Assembly (NCBI RefSeq): GCF_029946505.1
Contig: NZ_JARZHG010000008.1
Span: 186,001-250,000, forward strand
Length of the DNA: 64,000 nucleotides
Reading direction: 5' to 3'
Origin: Polyangium sp. y55x31
GTDB lineage: Bacteria; Myxococcota_A; Polyangia; Polyangiales; Polyangiaceae
Below the pieces are notes generated by a model, which worked only from the letters and a program-made list of their open reading frames with translations, had not been told where the DNA came from and searched no databases. How positions within the stretch are numbered: position 1 is the stretch's first letter; each line of letters starts with the position of its first letter. The position numbers and the translations under genes were made by a program. Shown here piece by piece: positions 1 through 8,660 of this stretch.

Positions 1-1
1 C

Positions 2-430
2 AGCAAGCTGACCGTCGAGGGCGCGGCCGCGCCGATCGAAATGGTCGCGGACAAGAAGCGCGTGATGCAGACGCTGAACAACCTGCTCAGCAACGCGGCC
101 AAGTTCACGAAGGGCGGGCATATCGTGCTGCGCGCGTCGCTCCACGAGGCGGCAGGCCGACCTTGCGTGCGGTTCGTCGTGGAAGACGAGGGGATCGGGA
201 TGTCGCCCGAGCAGCAGAGCCGGCTCTTCCAGCCCTTCACGCAGGCCGACGCCTCGACGAGCCGCAAATACGGGGGGACCGGGCTCGGCCTCTCCATCAC
301 GAAGCGGCTCGTGGAGATGATGGACGGGACGATCGAAATGAAGAGCGAGCTCGGCAAAGGGACGACCTTCACGGTGACCCTGCCGCGCACGCCGGCGCCG
401 GCCCACGCGGAGGGCTCTAGTCGCGCGTGA
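2..430 (+). CDS. Sensor histidine kinase, C-terminal ATPase domain (partial, 5' end outside window)
   Basis: The frame is open from the first bases of the window, so the gene starts upstream; about 142 residues are visible. They make a complete HATPase_c domain: N-box NNLLSNAAKF, G1 box DEGIGMS, F-box LFQPFTQAD and G2 box GGTGLGLSI. This is the ATP-binding half of a sensor kinase that phosphorylates a conserved His in the unseen part. The spacing and FTQAD wording are typical of hybrid or orphan kinases of the BarA/RpfC style. No receiver domain follows: the protein ends about 20 residues after the last beta strand in an Ala/Pro tail. Its 3' end overlaps the convergent lipoprotein gene by 14 bp. 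Sensor input and partner cannot be told from this fragment. Confidence 0.93.
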   Translation, partial: SKLTVEGAAAPIEMVADKKRVMQTLNNLLSNAAKFTKGGHIVLRASLHEAAGRPCVRFVVEDEGIGMSPEQQSRLFQPFTQADASTSRKYGGTGLGLSITKRLVEMMDGTIEMKSELGKGTTFTVTLPRTPAPAHAEGSSRA

Positions 431-1133
431 GCACCTCCGTGTGCTCGAGCCGGAGGTCACATCCATTCGTGTGCATGGGCGCCCGCGTATCGGCGAAGAT
501 CTGGCTGCGCCGCACGACGACGCGTGTGCCCGGACCCTCGCAGCGCAGGCCGGAGGAATGCGAATAGCGGCCGAGCTCGAGCCCATCGAGCACGACACGC
601 GCGCCGCCGCGCACGCTGAGCCCACCCACGTCCTCCTCGGTGACCTGGGCGATCCCGCCCTCGCCAGCCGGTCCATACACGGAAAACACCTCGCCGTGGC
701 TCACGTGAAACGGCAAATAAAAGCCCGGGGCGACGCGGATCACCGTTTTACCGTTGCCCAGCGCCGGAATGGCGTCCCGGATCTGGCAGAAGGGATCGTG
801 CCTCACGCCGGTGGCGTCGTCGCATTCCTCGTAATGGGACACTGACGCGCGGCCCACATAAAGGACCTCTTTTTCGGGGATGCACCGGCCACCCTGGTAA
901 AGGTCGCACACGCCGCTCGCGCAGTGTGCGTGACGATTGCACGGCGAGCAGACCCCCTGAACGCAGCCGAGCCCGCCGGCGCAATCGGAGCCGACCTCGC
1001 ACCGTCGCGCGATCGCGGACACATCCTCGGCAATGAATTCGGGTTCTTCCGCGAGGGATTCGGGATCGGGGCCCGCGCAGGCGGGGAGAAGGGGAAAAAC
1101 GAGGAGGTATTGCAGAGAGTTTCGAGGAGACAT
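417..1133 (-). CDS. Cys-rich lipoprotein with short beta-helix-like region
   Basis: The protein has 238 residues from the ATG at 1133; a TTG lies six codons upstream. The N-terminus carries a signal peptide with lipobox LLPAC, so it is probably anchored in the outer membrane. Residues about 40-90 hold eight closely spaced Cys (as in CEVGSDCAGGLGC and CASGVCDLYQGGRC), a small disulfide-rich module common in myxobacterial lipoproteins. After it comes a DPFCQIRDAIP...VIRVAPGFY segment and strand-turn repeats (LSVRGGARVVLDGLELG). This is the usual opening of a right-handed parallel beta-helix in this phylum. Such proteins normally run several hundred residues further; this one stops after about three rungs, exactly where the convergent kinase gene ends. 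The substrate, if any, is unknown. Confidence 0.75.
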   Translation of the reverse strand: MSPRNSLQYLLVFPLLPACAGPDPESLAEEPEFIAEDVSAIARRCEVGSDCAGGLGCVQGVCSPCNRHAHCASGVCDLYQGGRCIPEKEVLYVGRASVSHYEECDDATGVRHDPFCQIRDAIPALGNGKTVIRVAPGFYLPFHVSHGEVFSVYGPAGEGGIAQVTEEDVGGLSVRGGARVVLDGLELGRYSHSSGLRCEGPGTRVVVRRSQIFADTRAPMHTNGCDLRLEHTEVLTRD

Positions 1134-1175
1134 CGGGGGGGCGGCTGGCAAGGTCCGCGCCGCGCCCCCTGCCCT

Positions 1176-3497
1176 TCAGCCTTCGGATTTGCCGACGGCC
1201 GACTTCCCTCGAACGGCGGCCCAGTAAAGCGCGGCCGCGATCGCGCCGAACGCGATCACGCCCGAGATGTTCGACGTCGAGAACTGCGTGAGCACGGTGG
1301 AGAGATCGAACTTGTGTTCCATGCCGAGCCCCGCGACGAGCGCCGCGACGAGGCCCGCGATCGCGCCGCCCGCGATGTATCCCGAGCTGAGCAGCGTGCC
1401 CGGGCTGAACTCCTCGTCGCCGCCCGCCTGCCCGCGCTTCCTGTCGACCAGCCACCGCACGAGGCCACCGACGAAAATGGGCACGCTCGTCGAGATCGGC
1501 AGATACACACCGACCGCGAACGGCAGCGCCGCCACGCCGCAGAGCTCCATCACGATCGCCAGCATCACGCCGATGAGCACGAGGCTCCAGGGGAGCTTGC
1601 GCGTGAGAATGCCGTCGATGATCAGCGCGAACAGGCTCGCCTTCGGGGCGTCGAGCTTCTTCACTTCGCGCAGCTCGTACACGAGCTTCCCGTCCTCGCC
1701 GAGATAACGCCCGGCGTGCATCGCGCCGCCTTCGGCCACCTCGAAGACCGTGTACGATTTGCGATCCGGGCCGAGCATCGTGCCCTTGCTCGTCGCGTTC
1801 GCGGGCACCACGACGTCGCCTTCGAGCTTCTTCGGCTCGTGGGGCACGCGGCCGCCGATGCCGGGGTCGATCACGAACGCCACCTTCCCCGACTCCTCGA
1901 CCAGGTATTTTCCTTGCGGAATGGCCGCGCCGGAGTTCGGCTGATAAGCGACGCGATAGTCCTTGCCGTCCGGGCCCTTCTCCACCTGCGCGGTGATCGA
2001 CTCGACCGGAATGGGCACGTCGTACGTCTCGGCGGCCCGCGTCGTGTAGGACGCATTGAGGAAGAGCAGCGTGTATCCGATGACGAGCGCGCTCGTGATG
2101 ACGCCGACGAGCAAGCCAATCTGCTGCCGCCGCGGCGTCGCGCCCACGAGATAACCCGTCTTCAGATCCTGGCTCGTCGCCCCGCCGTTCGAGGCCGCGA
2201 TGCACACGATCGCCGCCGTCGAGAGCGCCATCGCCCGGTGATCCACGCCGACCCAGCCCATCGCCAAGAAGAGCAAGCACGTGATGAGCAGCGTCGCCAC
2301 CGTCATGCCCGAGATCGGGTTCGACGACGAGCCGATCTCGCCGCAGATCCGCGAGGAGACGGTCACGAACACGAAGCCGAAGAGCATGATCAGGATGGCC
2401 GTCGGCAGCGTGATCCCGAGCATGGGCGAGAGCCATATCGCGAGCAGGAGCGCGACGAGGCCATACACGACCACCGAAAACGGCAGATCCCTCTCCGTGC
2501 GCGGCACCTCCTTCGCCGCCTTGCCCGCGCGGAAGCTCTTGATGCCGCTCCGGAACGCCTTGACGATCGTCGGGAGCGCCCGGCCGAGGCTGATGAAGCC
2601 ACCCGTCGCCACCGCGCCCGCGCCGATGTAAAGCACGTACCGGCTACGGATGTCGTTCGGCGACATGTCGCGAATGAGCGTCGTCGCGGGGAAAATCGGG
2701 CTATCGATCTTGTCGCCGAAGAACGCGATGAGCGGGATCAGCACGAGATACGCAAGGACGCCGCCCGCCATCGTGGTGCTCGCCGTTTTCGGGCCGATGA
2801 TGTAGCCGACGCCGAGCATCTCCGGCGTGAGCTCCCCCGCGATGCTCGCGCCCTTCCAGCTCTGGAACCGATAGGCGGGGTTCATGTTGAAGAGCTTCAG
2901 CGGGTCGCCGAGCAGCTTGTACAAAAACCCGAGCCCGAAGCCCGCGAACACCGTCTTCGCGTTCGTGCCGCCCGTCTCGCCCACGACGAGCACGTCGGCG
3001 CAGGCCGTGCCCTCGGGATAGGTCAGTTTCCCGTGCTCCTCCACGATGAGCCCGTGCCGGAGCGGGATCATCATCAGCACGCCGAGCAAGCCGCCGAGCA
3101 CCGAGAGCAAGAGCACCCGGCCCGCCGCGAGGTCGTACCCCATGAGCAGGAGCGACGGCAGCGTGAATGCCACGCCCGCCGCGATCGACTCGCCCGCGGA
3201 GCCCGTCGTCTGGACGATGTTGTTCTCCAGGATGGTCGCCCGTCCGAAGAAGCGGAAGATCGTGATCGACATGACGGCGATCGGAATGGACGCCGAGACG
3301 GTCAAGCCGACCTTGAGGGCGAGGTAGACCGAGGAGGCGGCGAAGACGATGCCGAGCAACGCGCCGAGCGCCACGGCGCGCACGGTGAGCTCGCGTGGGC
3401 TCTCGCGCGCGGAGACATAGGGCTCGTGGGGCGCGTGCGAGGCCGATGCGTCGGGGGCGGCGGCCTCGACTTCGGGGACGGGGGAGGACGCGGACAT
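1176..3497 (-). CDS. OPT family oligopeptide/metal-chelate transporter
   Basis: The protein has 773 residues with many hydrophobic helices and the OPT hallmark opening: helix 1 is [20 protein letters not shown]. It is followed by [21 protein letters not shown] and, later, [15 protein letters not shown]. These match the bacterial OPT branch thought to carry small peptides or metal chelates across the inner membrane. A large soluble insertion at about residues 470-620 contains repeated Val/Gly/Lys-rich segments ([37 protein letters not shown]-like). It is probably periplasmic or loop material between helices, as seen in myxobacterial OPT proteins. The start is an ATG with an acidic, Ala/Pro-rich cytoplasmic leader. 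The lipoprotein gene follows on the same strand after about 40 bp and could be co-transcribed. Substrate not predictable. Confidence 0.93.
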   Translation of the reverse strand: MSASSPVPEVEAAAPDASASHAPHEPYVSARESPRELTVRAVALGALLGIVFAASSVYLALKVGLTVSASIPIAVMSITIFRFFGRATILENNIVQTTGSAGESIAAGVAFTLPSLLLMGYDLAAGRVLLLSVLGGLLGVLMMIPLRHGLIVEEHGKLTYPEGTACADVLVVGETGGTNAKTVFAGFGLGFLYKLLGDPLKLFNMNPAYRFQSWKGASIAGELTPEMLGVGYIIGPKTASTTMAGGVLAYLVLIPLIAFFGDKIDSPIFPATTLIRDMSPNDIRSRYVLYIGAGAVATGGFISLGRALPTIVKAFRSGIKSFRAGKAAKEVPRTERDLPFSVVVYGLVALLLAIWLSPMLGITLPTAILIMLFGFVFVTVSSRICGEIGSSSNPISGMTVATLLITCLLFLAMGWVGVDHRAMALSTAAIVCIAASNGGATSQDLKTGYLVGATPRRQQIGLLVGVITSALVIGYTLLFLNASYTTRAAETYDVPIPVESITAQVEKGPDGKDYRVAYQPNSGAAIPQGKYLVEESGKVAFVIDPGIGGRVPHEPKKLEGDVVVPANATSKGTMLGPDRKSYTVFEVAEGGAMHAGRYLGEDGKLVYELREVKKLDAPKASLFALIIDGILTRKLPWSLVLIGVMLAIVMELCGVAALPFAVGVYLPISTSVPIFVGGLVRWLVDRKRGQAGGDEEFSPGTLLSSGYIAGGAIAGLVAALVAGLGMEHKFDLSTVLTQFSTSNISGVIAFGAIAAALYWAAVRGKSAVGKSEG

Positions 3498-3549
3498 TGC
3501 TGCACCCTATCAAATGGACAGGGGGATGTCTTCCACTCTCAACGCACGC

Positions 3550-4455
3550 TCATCGCGACGCGAGGTCCTCGTCCTGCAAGATGGCATTGATTCGGACGGC
3601 GGCGGCCGCCCCTTCGGCCTGCGCCACGCTGACGAGCTGGACCCGGGGCGAGGCGTCACCCACCACGAAGACGCCCTCGGATTCCGTGCTCCCGTGGAAC
3701 TCCGCCTCCGTCGTCCCGTCGCCGTTGGTCTTGCAGCCGAGCTTCGTGGGCAGATCCGATCGCGGCACCTCGCCCGTCTTCAGGAACAGCGCCCGCCGCG
3801 GCACGACCTCGCAGTCCTCGAGCACGACGTGCGTGAGCTCTTCGCCGTCGCCCTCGAGCCGCGTGATGGGCGTCTCGCGCAATCCGATTCGATGTTTTTC
3901 GAGCAGGCGCCTGTCGTCGTCCGTGAGCGCGGCGGGGCCATTCGTGAAGATGATGACGTCGTCGCTCCAGCGGAGGAGCGACAATGCAGAGCGAATCGCG
4001 CGGTGCGCGGGGCCGAGGACGCCGATGGGCTGGTCGCGGCATTCCCAGCCGTCGCAGATCGGGCAATGGTACACGCCGCGCCCGTAATACTTGATGATGC
4101 CCTCGATCGAAGGAATGACGTCGAGCATCCCCGTCGCGAGCACGACCTTGCGCGCCTCGACCCGGCCGCCGTCCGCGAGATCGGCCTCGAATCCATTTTC
4201 GCTCCGGCGGACGTCGCAGACCTCGACGTCGCGAATCGTGACGCCGTACTTCTGCGCCTCCGCGCGCCCCCGGCGCACGAGCTCCGCCGGGGGCAAACCG
4301 TCGTGCCCGAGGAGCCCGTGAATGCCCCGCGCGGGCGCATTGCGAGGGGTCCCGGCGTCGCAGACCAGCACCTTGCGGAGGCAACGCCCCAGAATCAGCG
4401 CCGCACCGAGCCCGGCCGGACCTCCGCCGACGATGAGCACGTCGAAGCGTTCCAC
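3550..4455 (-). CDS. Thioredoxin-reductase-like FAD-dependent oxidoreductase
   Basis: The protein has 301 residues and starts at a GTG with a strong GAGGAGG upstream. The N-terminal dinucleotide fold LIVGGGPAGLGAA binds FAD. The CPIC pair in GVYHCPICDGWECRD is at the position of the redox-active CxxC of thioredoxin reductase. The C-terminal FAD motif GVFVVGDAS and the length fit the family. The NADPH-binding loop is unusual: where TrxB has GGGDSA, this protein reads GVLGPAHRAIRSA. A different electron donor, or weak NADPH use, is therefore possible, as in ferredoxin- or F420-linked relatives and dithiol oxidases. It is separated from the next same-strand gene by a 180-bp spacer full of inverted repeats, so it is probably a single transcript. 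Confidence 0.88.
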   Translation of the reverse strand: MERFDVLIVGGGPAGLGAALILGRCLRKVLVCDAGTPRNAPARGIHGLLGHDGLPPAELVRRGRAEAQKYGVTIRDVEVCDVRRSENGFEADLADGGRVEARKVVLATGMLDVIPSIEGIIKYYGRGVYHCPICDGWECRDQPIGVLGPAHRAIRSALSLLRWSDDVIIFTNGPAALTDDDRRLLEKHRIGLRETPITRLEGDGEELTHVVLEDCEVVPRRALFLKTGEVPRSDLPTKLGCKTNGDGTTEAEFHGSTESEGVFVVGDASPRVQLVSVAQAEGAAAAVRINAILQDEDLASR

Positions 4456-4546
4456 CCCCCTCGCCTCCTCGTTGAGCCGCCCCGAGGGAAACCTGGCACC
4501 GAGAGGGGTCCGCGGGAAGCCCAGCCAGGCCGCCGGGCGCTGGAAT

Positions 4547-4634
4547 CAGGATCCGGGATCCTGGTGCATCGATGATCCACCTGGATAATCGGAGATCCAG
4601 GTTTGTCACACGTACCTGAGGCGCCGGAGCCTCA
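4547..4634. repeat. Cluster of three inverted repeats upstream of the flavoprotein gene
   Basis: There are three perfect stem-loops in under 90 bp. The first is CAGGATCC-G-GGATCCTG at 4547-4563. The second is ACCTGGAT with an 8-nt loop and ATCCAGGT at 4579-4602. The third is TGAGGC with a 6-nt loop and GCCTCA at 4617-4634. The first two share a GGATC/CTGGAT core. The cluster lies downstream of the NlpC-like gene ending at 4640 and upstream of the GTG at 4455, both on the minus strand. It can be a terminator (third hairpin) followed by an operator (first two). No T-run follows any stem. Confidence 0.6.
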
Positions 4635-4639
4635 CCCCC

Positions 4640-5803
4640 CTAGAGGCGGCGGGCGCCGCGGAAGCGCTGCGGATACGAGCCGGCGCCGTCGACGCCGCCG
4701 TTGAAGATCGACCAGCCGCCCGTGTTGCCCACGGTCGGGCCGTTCGCCGTCGTGCGGCTCGAAATGAAGCGGTAGTTCCCGCCGCCGTCGCGACCCACGA
4801 ACATGCCGACGTGGCTGATCGCGCCCGGATCCTTGCCGCAAAGCAGGGCCGTGGCGATCGTGTAGTTGCACTCGGAGTCGAAAAAGACGAGGTCTCCCGG
4901 CTCGATCGAGGCGAGCTCGGTCGTCGTCGGCGCGCCCTGGAACGCGGGCGCGCCCGCGGGCTGCGTGCGGAAGGGGACGACGATCTTGCCGGGGCCGAAG
5001 CGGTACATGTCCTCGCTCGTGCGCGGCAGATACCCGGGGACCGACTTCAAGGAGAGCGGGAGGCTCGCGTCCTCGCCGTCGAAGTTGAAGTTCGTGCGGC
5101 TCCCCCAGACGAGGCGCATGTAGCCCGAGCAGTCGAGCGCGCCTTCGAGGCCGAGATCCGGCAGGATGTTCTTCGCGTCGATGGGGTCCCAGTCGATGCC
5201 GAGGAAGTCGTGGAAATCAGCGCCGAGCGCGTACCGCGCGTCCTTCGAAGCGCCTTCCACGTAGTCGTAGGCGATCGCGATCACGTCCTGCGTCCCGGCG
5301 TCGCAGTTGACCCCGCGGGCCGCATTGAGCCACGCCGAGAGCTTCTCCTCCGAGGTCTTCTCCGCGTCGAACGGCTCGCTCAGCGTCCGCACCCACGTCG
5401 TCGTCGTGACCGCGGCGGCCGACGTCGCCGCGCCGAACATGCGCGAGGCCCCGAGCATCCGCACCGAATACCCGCCGTGCGTGAACCACGCGACCGGCTC
5501 GCCCTCGATCGACGCGATCGTCGTGTCGCCCGACTTCGTGAAGGAGAACGTCTCGACCTTCCCGCACGGCCCCGCGCTTTGCTCCTCGCCCCCGACCTCG
5601 ACCTCCGGCTCCTCGCCAGGCGGCGTCGTCGTCTCGTCCCCGCCCGTCTCCCCCGGCTCGTCTCCGTCCGTGATCTCCGTGTCCGAGGCCTCGAAAGAAG
5701 TATCGTCACCGCCGCCGAAGCAGCCGGTGAGGGTCGCGGCGAGCGTGATTCCGGGGACGAGGACGCTGGCGAATGACCGAAGAGCAGCGAGCATCGTGGC
5801 CAT
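4640..5803 (-). CDS. NlpC/P60-like lipoprotein, paralogue 1 of 3
   Basis: The protein has 387 residues. The signal peptide has lipobox LTGC, followed by an acidic Glu/Asp/Thr/Pro linker to about residue 75. The catalytic half has LDCSGYMRLVWG (nucleophile Cys), then GDLVFFDSECNY and ISHVGMFVG (general base His). This is the order and spacing of NlpC/P60 cysteine peptidases and amidases that cut peptidoglycan stem peptides or related amides. A conserved N-terminal domain (VAWFTHGGYSVRMLGASRMF, TTTWVRTL) is shared with the next two genes and is not one I recognise. The C-terminus YPQRFRGARRL is also conserved in the trio. It probably acts at the cell envelope. The substrate is unknown, and the third catalytic residue cannot be assigned by eye. 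Confidence 0.82.
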   Translation of the reverse strand: MATMLAALRSFASVLVPGITLAATLTGCFGGGDDTSFEASDTEITDGDEPGETGGDETTTPPGEEPEVEVGGEEQSAGPCGKVETFSFTKSGDTTIASIEGEPVAWFTHGGYSVRMLGASRMFGAATSAAAVTTTTWVRTLSEPFDAEKTSEEKLSAWLNAARGVNCDAGTQDVIAIAYDYVEGASKDARYALGADFHDFLGIDWDPIDAKNILPDLGLEGALDCSGYMRLVWGSRTNFNFDGEDASLPLSLKSVPGYLPRTSEDMYRFGPGKIVVPFRTQPAGAPAFQGAPTTTELASIEPGDLVFFDSECNYTIATALLCGKDPGAISHVGMFVGRDGGGNYRFISSRTTANGPTVGNTGGWSIFNGGVDGAGSYPQRFRGARRL

Positions 5804-5922
5804 GGGGGGAACCTCCGAGGGTCGGGGTTGCGCGGCGCCGGGGCTTCCGGGCCTGCCGCCGGGGGAGGCGGCGTGGTTCGGCTACGATAGGCTGCAAGGG
5901 GTGTGCCGGCCGAATTTGCGGA

Positions 5923-6987
5923 TCAGAACCGGCGCGCGGCCCGGAACCAGGTGGGGTAGGCGTGGGGCACGCCGGGCGTCGCGTTGAAGATCGAAAAGCC
6001 GCCCGTGTTCGCGACCGTCGGGCCATCCGCCACGATGCGGCTCGAGATGAACCGGCGGTCGCCGGCGGCGTCCTGTCCGACGTAGAGCCCGACGTGGCTG
6101 ATCGTGGTCCAGTCGGTGCCGCAGGACGGGGTCGGGACGTCGTAGAGGCAATCGGTGTCGAAAAAGACGAGGTCGCCAATCTCGATGGCGGAGAGCTCCT
6201 CCGCCGTGGGTTCGCCGTGGAATCGTTCTGCGCCCGGGGGCTCGGTGCGGAACGGGACGAGGATCTTGCCCGGACCCGATCGATATTGCTCCCGGCTCGT
6301 CCGCGGAATCGCGCCGGCCTCGTGGAGCGAAAGGGGGATTTTGGCGCGCACCCCGTCGTGGACGAAGTTCGTGCGCTCGCCGAAGACGAGCCGCATGTAG
6401 CCCGAGCAATCGAGCTTGCCTAGCTGCGCGGGATTGGCGGCGCGGACGTCCGCGTCCGGCGGATCCCAGTCGATGCCGAGGTAATCGTGGAAGTCCGCGC
6501 CGAACTCGTAGCCGGCGTCGTTCGGGGTGCCCTCGATGTATTCGAAGGCGATGGCCAGGATGTCGGGCATCGTGGTCGCGCAGTTCGCGGCGCGCGCGGC
6601 GTTGAGCCAGGCGCGAAGGTCCTGGCTCGACGTCGCGGCGGCGTCGAACGGCGCGTCCAGGGTGCGAATCCACGTCGTCGTCGTGACGAGAGGCGCGGGG
6701 GCGCCGGGGTCGAACGTCCGCGGAGGCCCGATCATCCGGACCGTATAGGCGCCTTTCGTGAACCACGCGACGTCATCGCCCCCGATGCGGGCCGTCGTGA
6801 CGTCGCCGGACGTCGTGAATTTGAATGTCGAGGACGGGGCGCACGCCGACATCGCTTGCGATATCGAGTCGATGGCCCCGTCCTCGGGCGGCTCGGGCGC
6901 GCCCATCGCGTCGAGGATGCAGCCGGGGAGAGCAAAAGAAAGAAGGAGCGCAGCGACCGATCGGAGGTCGGTAACACGATTTGCCAT
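5923..6987 (-). CDS. NlpC/P60-like lipoprotein, paralogue 2 of 3
   Basis: The protein has 354 residues from the ATG at 6987. Its signal peptide has lipobox ALPGC and a shorter linker than its neighbours. The catalytic motifs are LDCSGYMRLVFG (Cys), GDLVFFDTDCLY and ISHVGLYVG (His). The shared N-terminal block reads VAWFTKGAYTVRMIG, and the C-terminus AYPTWFRAARRF matches the other two copies. A block of about 30 nt coding for the TVRM segment is almost identical to the next copy, showing a fairly recent duplication or gene conversion. The 119-bp spacer to copy 1 and 155 bp to copy 3 suggest separately controlled genes rather than one tight operon. Predicted envelope amidase or peptidase. Confidence 0.82.
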   Translation of the reverse strand: MANRVTDLRSVAALLLSFALPGCILDAMGAPEPPEDGAIDSISQAMSACAPSSTFKFTTSGDVTTARIGGDDVAWFTKGAYTVRMIGPPRTFDPGAPAPLVTTTTWIRTLDAPFDAAATSSQDLRAWLNAARAANCATTMPDILAIAFEYIEGTPNDAGYEFGADFHDYLGIDWDPPDADVRAANPAQLGKLDCSGYMRLVFGERTNFVHDGVRAKIPLSLHEAGAIPRTSREQYRSGPGKILVPFRTEPPGAERFHGEPTAEELSAIEIGDLVFFDTDCLYDVPTPSCGTDWTTISHVGLYVGQDAAGDRRFISSRIVADGPTVANTGGFSIFNATPGVPHAYPTWFRAARRF

Positions 6988-7142
6988 CTGGAGTTACCCC
7001 CAATGCAAGTATGTTCACGCGCGCCGGTCGGAATCTCGCGTAAGCAACGGCGCGCTATGAGGCACGCAGCATAGCGTGCCTCCTCCGCGTCGCTTTCCCT
7101 TTCTTTTTGGGCGGAAATGATGTGACTCGGCGCACACGCCAT

Positions 7143-8324
7143 TCAGAACCGGCGTGCGGCCCGGAAGCGCTTCGGGTAGGTCCCGGAGATGCCGGCGGCG
7201 TCGTTGAAGACCGACCAGCCGCCCGTGTTCGCCACCGTGGGGCCGTCCGCCGTCGAGCGGGACGAGAGGAAGCGGGCGTTGTTCGAGGAATCCCGGCCGA
7301 CGTAAATCCCGGTGTGGCTGATCGTGGTCCAGTCCGTACCGCAGGAGGGAGAGGCCACCGAGTAATCACAGCTCGAATCGAAAAACACGATATCGCCGAC
7401 CTGGATCGCCGAGAGCTCCGTCGCCGAGGGCGCGCCGTTGAAGGCGGCGGCGCCCGTGGGCTGGGTGCGGAACGGGACGATGATCTTGCCCGGCCCCGAT
7501 TGATACTGATCCTTGCTCGCGCGGGTGAGCGTGCCCGCCACGTACCACGACATCGGGATCTTCGCCTCCACGCCGCCATAAACGAAATTCGCGTGGTGGC
7601 CGAAGATGAGCCGCAGAAACCCCGAGCAATCGAGCTTGCCGATCTGCGTGGTGTCCGCCGCGACGATGTTCCCGTCGGGCGGATCCCACGAGATGCCGAG
7701 GTAATCCTGGAAGTCTGCGCCATTGGCGTAACCGGCGTCCTTCGAGGCGCCCTCGATGTAGTCGTAGGCGACGGCGAGGATGTCCGAGGTCCCCGTCGAA
7801 CAATTGACGATGCGCGCGGCGTTGAGCCAGGCGCTGCGGGCCGTCGTCCCCATCGTGGCGGGATCGAAGGGCGTGGGGAGCGTGCGAATCCACATCGTCG
7901 TGGTGACGGAGGGGGCGCCGGCCACTCCGGCGGCGAATGTCCGCGAAGGGCCGGTCATCCGGACCGTATAGGCGCCTTTCGTGAACCAGGCGACGACCGT
8001 GGTGTTGATCGAGGCGGTCGTGACGTCCCCCGACGTCGCGAATTTGAACGTGGCCGACGTGGTACACGCAGCGCCCGCCTGGGGACTCGGGTTACCACGG
8101 CTCTTCTTTTCTTCGGCCGCCACGTCCTCCGGCTCGACGTCTTCGGGCTCGTCCTCTTCGCTCGCGACCTTCTGGGATTCGTCGTCGTCCTCGAGATCGA
8201 GGCCGACCTGCGCGATATCGAGCGGCTCTTCCGTATCGAGGACGCAGCCGGAAAGGGCCCCGGCGATCGTCACGCACGGCAGAAAGGCGGCAAAAACACG
8301 GAACATGGTCGAGCACTTGGCCAT
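7143..8324 (-). CDS. NlpC/P60-like lipoprotein, paralogue 3 of 3
   Basis: The protein has 393 residues from the ATG at 8324, preceded by GGTGAGG; the frame continues upstream but without a better start. The lipobox is LSGC, followed by a long acidic linker (about residues 25-75) rich in Glu, Asp and Val. The catalytic Cys lies in LDCSGFLRLIFG and the His in ISHTGIYVG. The conserved block VAWFTKGAYTVRMTGPSRTF and the terminal YPKRFRAARRF match the other two copies. It differs from copies 1 and 2 mostly in the linker and in lacking aromatic residues around the nucleophile. It is likely an outer-membrane-anchored NlpC/P60-type enzyme. Confidence 0.82.
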   Translation of the reverse strand: MAKCSTMFRVFAAFLPCVTIAGALSGCVLDTEEPLDIAQVGLDLEDDDESQKVASEEDEPEDVEPEDVAAEEKKSRGNPSPQAGAACTTSATFKFATSGDVTTASINTTVVAWFTKGAYTVRMTGPSRTFAAGVAGAPSVTTTMWIRTLPTPFDPATMGTTARSAWLNAARIVNCSTGTSDILAVAYDYIEGASKDAGYANGADFQDYLGISWDPPDGNIVAADTTQIGKLDCSGFLRLIFGHHANFVYGGVEAKIPMSWYVAGTLTRASKDQYQSGPGKIIVPFRTQPTGAAAFNGAPSATELSAIQVGDIVFFDSSCDYSVASPSCGTDWTTISHTGIYVGRDSSNNARFLSSRSTADGPTVANTGGWSVFNDAAGISGTYPKRFRAARRF

Positions 8325-8660
8325 GACACACCTCACCTTCGGCACTGCGGCGGCGTGCACGCCGGGTGGGGGAGGCGGCGCCGAACGTCGTTACGTTACG
8401 CAGTGACCTTCCCGAGCGTAGCGTGTCCGCCGCCCTGTTCGTTCATTTTTCGCGCCGGACCGGACGAGCGTAAATCCTGGTGGTCTGGACCTCAATTCAT
8501 GAACGAATTCGAGGGGCGCGGCAGATTCTCGTGGTCGCTCGTCCGCCGAGGATGGTAACCTGGAGGGTTGTCACTTCGCCAATTTCCAGGTCCGAGGCCT
8601 CGCGGGAGGGAAAACGGCGCGCGGCGGCCCCGAGCCGTGGTATCTTGGTCGGTTTGCGGA
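8325..8660. other. 336-bp intergenic region
   Basis: No coding frame here has plausible codon use. It holds an imperfect palindrome around 8491-8513 (CTCAATTC, spacer, GAATTCGAG) but no clear terminator. It lies between two minus-strand genes, so the promoter of NlpC-like copy 3 should be inside it. Confidence 0.5.

Noticed and set aside
924-3590. 888-codon open frame antisense to the OPT transporter
   Set aside because: Arg/Ala/Asp/His-rich composition typical of antisense frames in GC-rich DNA; the opposite strand is a clear transporter.
8325-8660. tRNA or small RNA gene
   Set aside because: No cloverleaf, T-loop or conserved RNA motif could be found; the same holds for the other gaps.
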